A stretch of 64,000 bases of DNA from assembly GCA_032191485.1 (NCBI GenBank), contig JAVDOI010000007.1, positions 11,159,180-11,223,179 on the forward strand. The letters are read 5' to 3'. The stretch comes from Leptoclinus maculatus (lineage: Eukaryota > Chordata > Actinopteri > Perciformes > Stichaeidae). Position 1 is the stretch's first letter. Each line of letters starts with the position of its first letter. Shown here in pieces: positions 61,343 to 64,000 of the stretch. Both the position numbers and the translations under genes were made by a program. The notes under the pieces were generated by a model. It saw only the letters and a list, made by a program, of their open reading frames with translations, was not told where the DNA came from and searched no databases.

Positions 61343-62314
61343 AGCCCCTTTATGTCGTTGAGAGGAATAAAAAAACAAAAAACAATCCTGTGTCTGCTGA
61401 AAGGTGGGACGAGGCGGTCTGCCGTGAAAGCTCAGCGACTGTGTCCACTTCACCCCATGTCTTTCTCTCTGCTTCTCTCAATATGATTGGACCAAAACTG
61501 AGTGGAGTGGCTCATGGCATCCAGAGGGAAAGAAAACAATGTTAGTCAAAGACAACCTGAAAAAGTCAAAGACTAAATATGAACAAATCATTCAGGCATT
61601 AGTCTCGGACAAAAAAATTCTCACACTTTCCCTGTTATATTTATTTCCCCCACTGTGCAGTGAACTCAATTTCTTAAAAGGACCTGAGAACTATAAATAT
61701 GGAAGTGATTTTTTTTTTTTTAACTAACAATGACATAAGTTATGATAAAATGCTATTTTTCAGCAGAGGTTGTTGCATATTTTTCTAAACAAACTTTGAT
61801 AAGTCAGTTGACTATGCAGAAAACTTGACCACTTATTGTGTTGTGCGTTCAAAGGGAGTTGAGATAAATGATTGCTTCAAGGGTTCATTTAATTGTTTTG
61901 TTTGTTCTCAGAGTAATATACACAGAACTTGGTTATATTAACAACTAGTAGAGTACGTAGACAATGGTATGATTTTTGGTTAAGACAATGACATATTCTC
62001 TAGCAATATATTATGTGGTACATTGTTTATAAAATACGTTTTAACTTTGTTAAATGACTTGACGTTTGTTGTCATAGAATGAAAGCAATGCAGCTGTGGG
62101 AACAACCTCAGCGGCGGGTTTGCTGGAGGTGTGTGCGTGACTTTTTGTCCCTCTTGGCTTGCCGTACGTGACGTGCCAACTGGGCGGAATCTGTCGTTTC
62201 GCTTGGCTACTCCTGAAAGTTTGCGGAAGTTTATTTTGAACAGCTAAAGTTGAAGTCATACGTCAAGAGACTATCATCAGAAAGACGCTTGGTGTTTTGG
62301 TTGTACTTCAATAG
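61343..62314. other. spty2d1 3' UTR and uevld promoter region
   Basis: A candidate polyadenylation signal AATAAA at 61,366-61,371 lies only 24 bases past the spty2d1 stop; longer 3' ends are possible. From about 62,080 base composition turns GC-richer, with GTACGTGACGTGCC near 62,164 and GGGCGG near 62,181, likely the uevld promoter. Confidence 0.45.
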
Positions 62315-62356
62315 ATGGACCTCCGTTCAGAGAAAATACAGCGGATCCTCTCCAAG
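62315..62356 (+). CDS. uevld: uevld coding exon 1
   Basis: Encodes MDLRSEKIQRILSK before donor GTTAGT, phase 0; the position matches the family's short first exon. Confidence 0.88.
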
Positions 62357-63988
62357 GTTAGTGACTCACCAACGAGCAACTAAACAGCGTGTTGGACTCA
62401 CGCTGTCGACATGTCGATGCCGGCTGTAGCATAGCAGGCTAGTCCATGTACGCTGCTGTCAGCCTTAGACTGGCTCAACCAGCTCTACATCACGAGTGTC
62501 TGACACAATGTGAGACGTAAACAAACGGCTACTTACATTATATTTTCTCAAAACAAACCCAGTGATGTGGAGGCATAATGAATACAAAATCGCTGCTCTG
62601 GGCTGTTTGTCTCCTCGGTGTGTCTTAAAGTTATTCACAGAAGAAGTAACAGGATCATTTTGCCCATTGAAGTTACTTCCCGTTGTCATCCTACCCCTTT
62701 GATGACGGCTCTTAAAGTTTCCATAAGCTAATAAGTGATCAGAGTACCGGGCTGCTCATTTGAATGTGTGATGAGAAGCAGCTTAAAAACAATAACATCC
62801 TGAATGATCCGCTGAACCCCTCACGAGTGTGGTCCTATAACATTGTTGAGCCTTGATTAAGTGATGGATCTTCATTTTGACTTTGAAGTGAAATAAAAGC
62901 TGAACAGCAAAAAAAATGAACATTAAATCAATCAAAGAGGTTATAAATGGGTGGGCTGAATCTGAAAGGTAAATACAAGTTAGTTATGCATATACATGCG
63001 TATACAAACATTCATATAGTATATTTGTTTTTATTCCTGGATATTAGTACAAATTCCATGATGTTGCGGTCGAGGAGCTGCAGAAGATCTATCGAATCTA
63101 CCCTGGGATGGTACCGTCCACAGGCACATACAGTGAGTTTTAATTGAAAAAAAAAAATAATAATCTTTTTTAAACCTCCACATACATCACATATATTTCT
63201 CGCTGATAACTGTTTCATATCGTCCTTTTCAGCATTTAGTGACGGCACCCAAAAAGATCTTGTGAGATTAGTTGGTAACATCCCGGTCCCGTATGGAGGT
63301 AAGTCTGACCTCTGACACTAGGATGGTCCACTACTCTGTTTGGGAGAAAGGTACTATCATGTCGGTGTGAAGTCATTATCATGCGCTGATGCCAGCGTCT
63401 CTTATCTTAAGGTCGCTCCTACAACTTCCCCGTTGAGCTGTGGTTGATGGACTCGTTCCCCTTCACTCCTCCCATATGCCTCCTGAGACCGACCCCTAAC
63501 ATGGTCATCAGAGAGGGCAAACATGTTGATGGGGGAGGACGGATTCACCTGCCGGGTCTGCACAACTGGGATTATGTAAGAGCTTACACTTTATGGGTGA
63601 AATATAAAGTTGTACGGAAGAGGTTCTGAGGTGTCCTCATCTTGTCTTTGCTCTGTAACAGCCCAAGTCATCCGTGGTGGGTCTTCTGGCTGAGATGGCT
63701 GCCAAGTTTGAGGAGGATCCTCCACTGTCCTCAAAGTCCACAGTGGACAACAAAGACCCCCACGAGCTCCTGGCGTTAGTTTCTAATATACAGATCAACG
63801 ACGGTGATTCATCTGATATGCAGCTTGGCTGTTCATGATCAAAAAATCTGATAATTGTGTACTATTGTTAAACTCAACTCGTGTCTGTTTCAGGTGGAAG
63901 CCGACGTCTCGATCAGCCGAATAACAAAGTCTCAGTTATCGGGGGAGGAGATTTAGGAATGGCATCGGTGATGAGCATTTTATCAAAG
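62315..63988 (+). CDS. uevld: uevld, UEV and lactate/malate dehydrogenase-like protein, partial
   Basis: UEVLD (EV and lactate/malate dehydrogenase domain protein, UEV-3) fuses a catalytically dead ubiquitin E2 variant domain with an LDH-like domain. Six exons are visible: 62,315-62,356; 63,048-63,132; 63,233-63,298; 63,412-63,575; 63,662-63,803; 63,894-63,988, giving 198 codons in frame. The UEV domain spans about residues 1-140: YKFHDVAVEELQKIY, GNIPVPYGGRSYNFPVELWL, PFTPPICLLRPTPNM, GKHVDGGGRIHLPGL. As in TSG101, the E2 active-site Cys position is not Cys (RIHLPGL). From about residue 176 the Rossmann motif VSVIGGGDLGMASV starts the LDH-like part, which separates it from tsg101. The gene continues past the right edge. 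It is in tandem with spty2d1, as in human. Confidence 0.93.
63048..63132 (+). CDS. uevld: uevld coding exon 2
   Basis: Encodes YKFHDVAVEELQKIYRIYPG and MVPSTGTY; donor A|GTGAGT. Confidence 0.93.
63233..63298 (+). CDS. uevld: uevld coding exon 3
   Basis: Encodes FSDGTQKDLVRLVGNIPVPY; donor G|GTAAGT. Confidence 0.95.
63412..63575 (+). CDS. uevld: uevld coding exon 4 (UEV core)
   Basis: Encodes SYNFPVELWLMDSFPFTPPI and GKHVDGGGRIHLPGLHNWDY; donor GTAAGA, phase 0. Confidence 0.95.
63662..63803 (+). CDS. uevld: uevld coding exon 5
   Basis: Encodes PKSSVVGLLAEMAAKFEEDP, the last UEV helix, then a linker. Donor G|GTGATT is weak. Confidence 0.9.
63894..63988 (+). CDS. uevld: uevld coding exon 6 (start of LDH-like domain)
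   Basis: Encodes NKVSVIGGGDLGMASVMSIL then SK before donor GTATGT; dinucleotide-binding glycine loop GGGDLG. Confidence 0.95.
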
Positions 63989-64000
63989 GTATGTGTCAGG

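Noticed and set aside
62315..63988. tsg101 as the identity of the right-most gene
   Set aside because: The UEV domain would fit, but exon 6 enters a Rossmann LDH-like domain instead of the Pro-rich and coiled-coil parts of TSG101.
1..64000. CRISPR arrays, bacterial operons, tRNA or rRNA genes
   Set aside because: None seen. Regular repeats are microsatellites without spacers, and no cloverleaf or rRNA signature was recognised.

Overview
This window is vertebrate nuclear DNA, almost certainly from a ray-finned (teleost) fish, probably a spiny-rayed one. Genes are split into short exons with GT-AG introns. Long CA/GT microsatellites and homopolymer G/C runs are scattered throughout, and there is a fish-type Tc1 transposon. 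No bacterial, viral or organellar genes are present. The gene order uevld - spty2d1 - tmem86a - igsf22, with these relative strands, is the order I know from human 11p15.1, so this is a conserved vertebrate block. I had no alignment tools; identities rest on recognising protein families.

Layout. 1-24,298 is non-coding and is probably the start of the large first intron of b4galnt4 (minus strand), whose only visible coding exon is 24,299-24,440. It carries microsatellites, several dispersed repeats, an AT-rich palindrome (13,800-13,874) and a complete 1,633-bp Tc1/mariner element (15,133-16,765) with an open transposase. 24,441-34,682 is the b4galnt4 5' flank plus a long AT-rich intergenic stretch. 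34,683-43,169 (plus) holds the exons of igsf22, an immunoglobulin/fibronectin-III protein related to myosin-binding protein C. Several igsf22 exons carry stops or frameshifts and parts of domains are missing, so it looks like a decaying gene. 43,170-49,231 is intergenic and probably includes the tmem86a 3' UTR. tmem86a (minus; three coding exons between 49,232 and 55,096) and spty2d1 (plus; six exons, 57,516-61,342) are divergent. uevld (plus) begins at 62,315 and runs off the right edge after six exons.

Functions. The genes do not form a pathway. b4galnt4 makes LacdiNAc glycans in the Golgi, tmem86a cleaves lysoplasmalogens in the ER, spty2d1 is a nuclear histone chaperone, and uevld joins a ubiquitin E2-variant domain to a lactate-dehydrogenase-like domain. 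I found no clearly new biological system. The strongest observations are the decay of igsf22, the nearly intact Tc1 element, and two in-frame minisatellites inside spty2d1.
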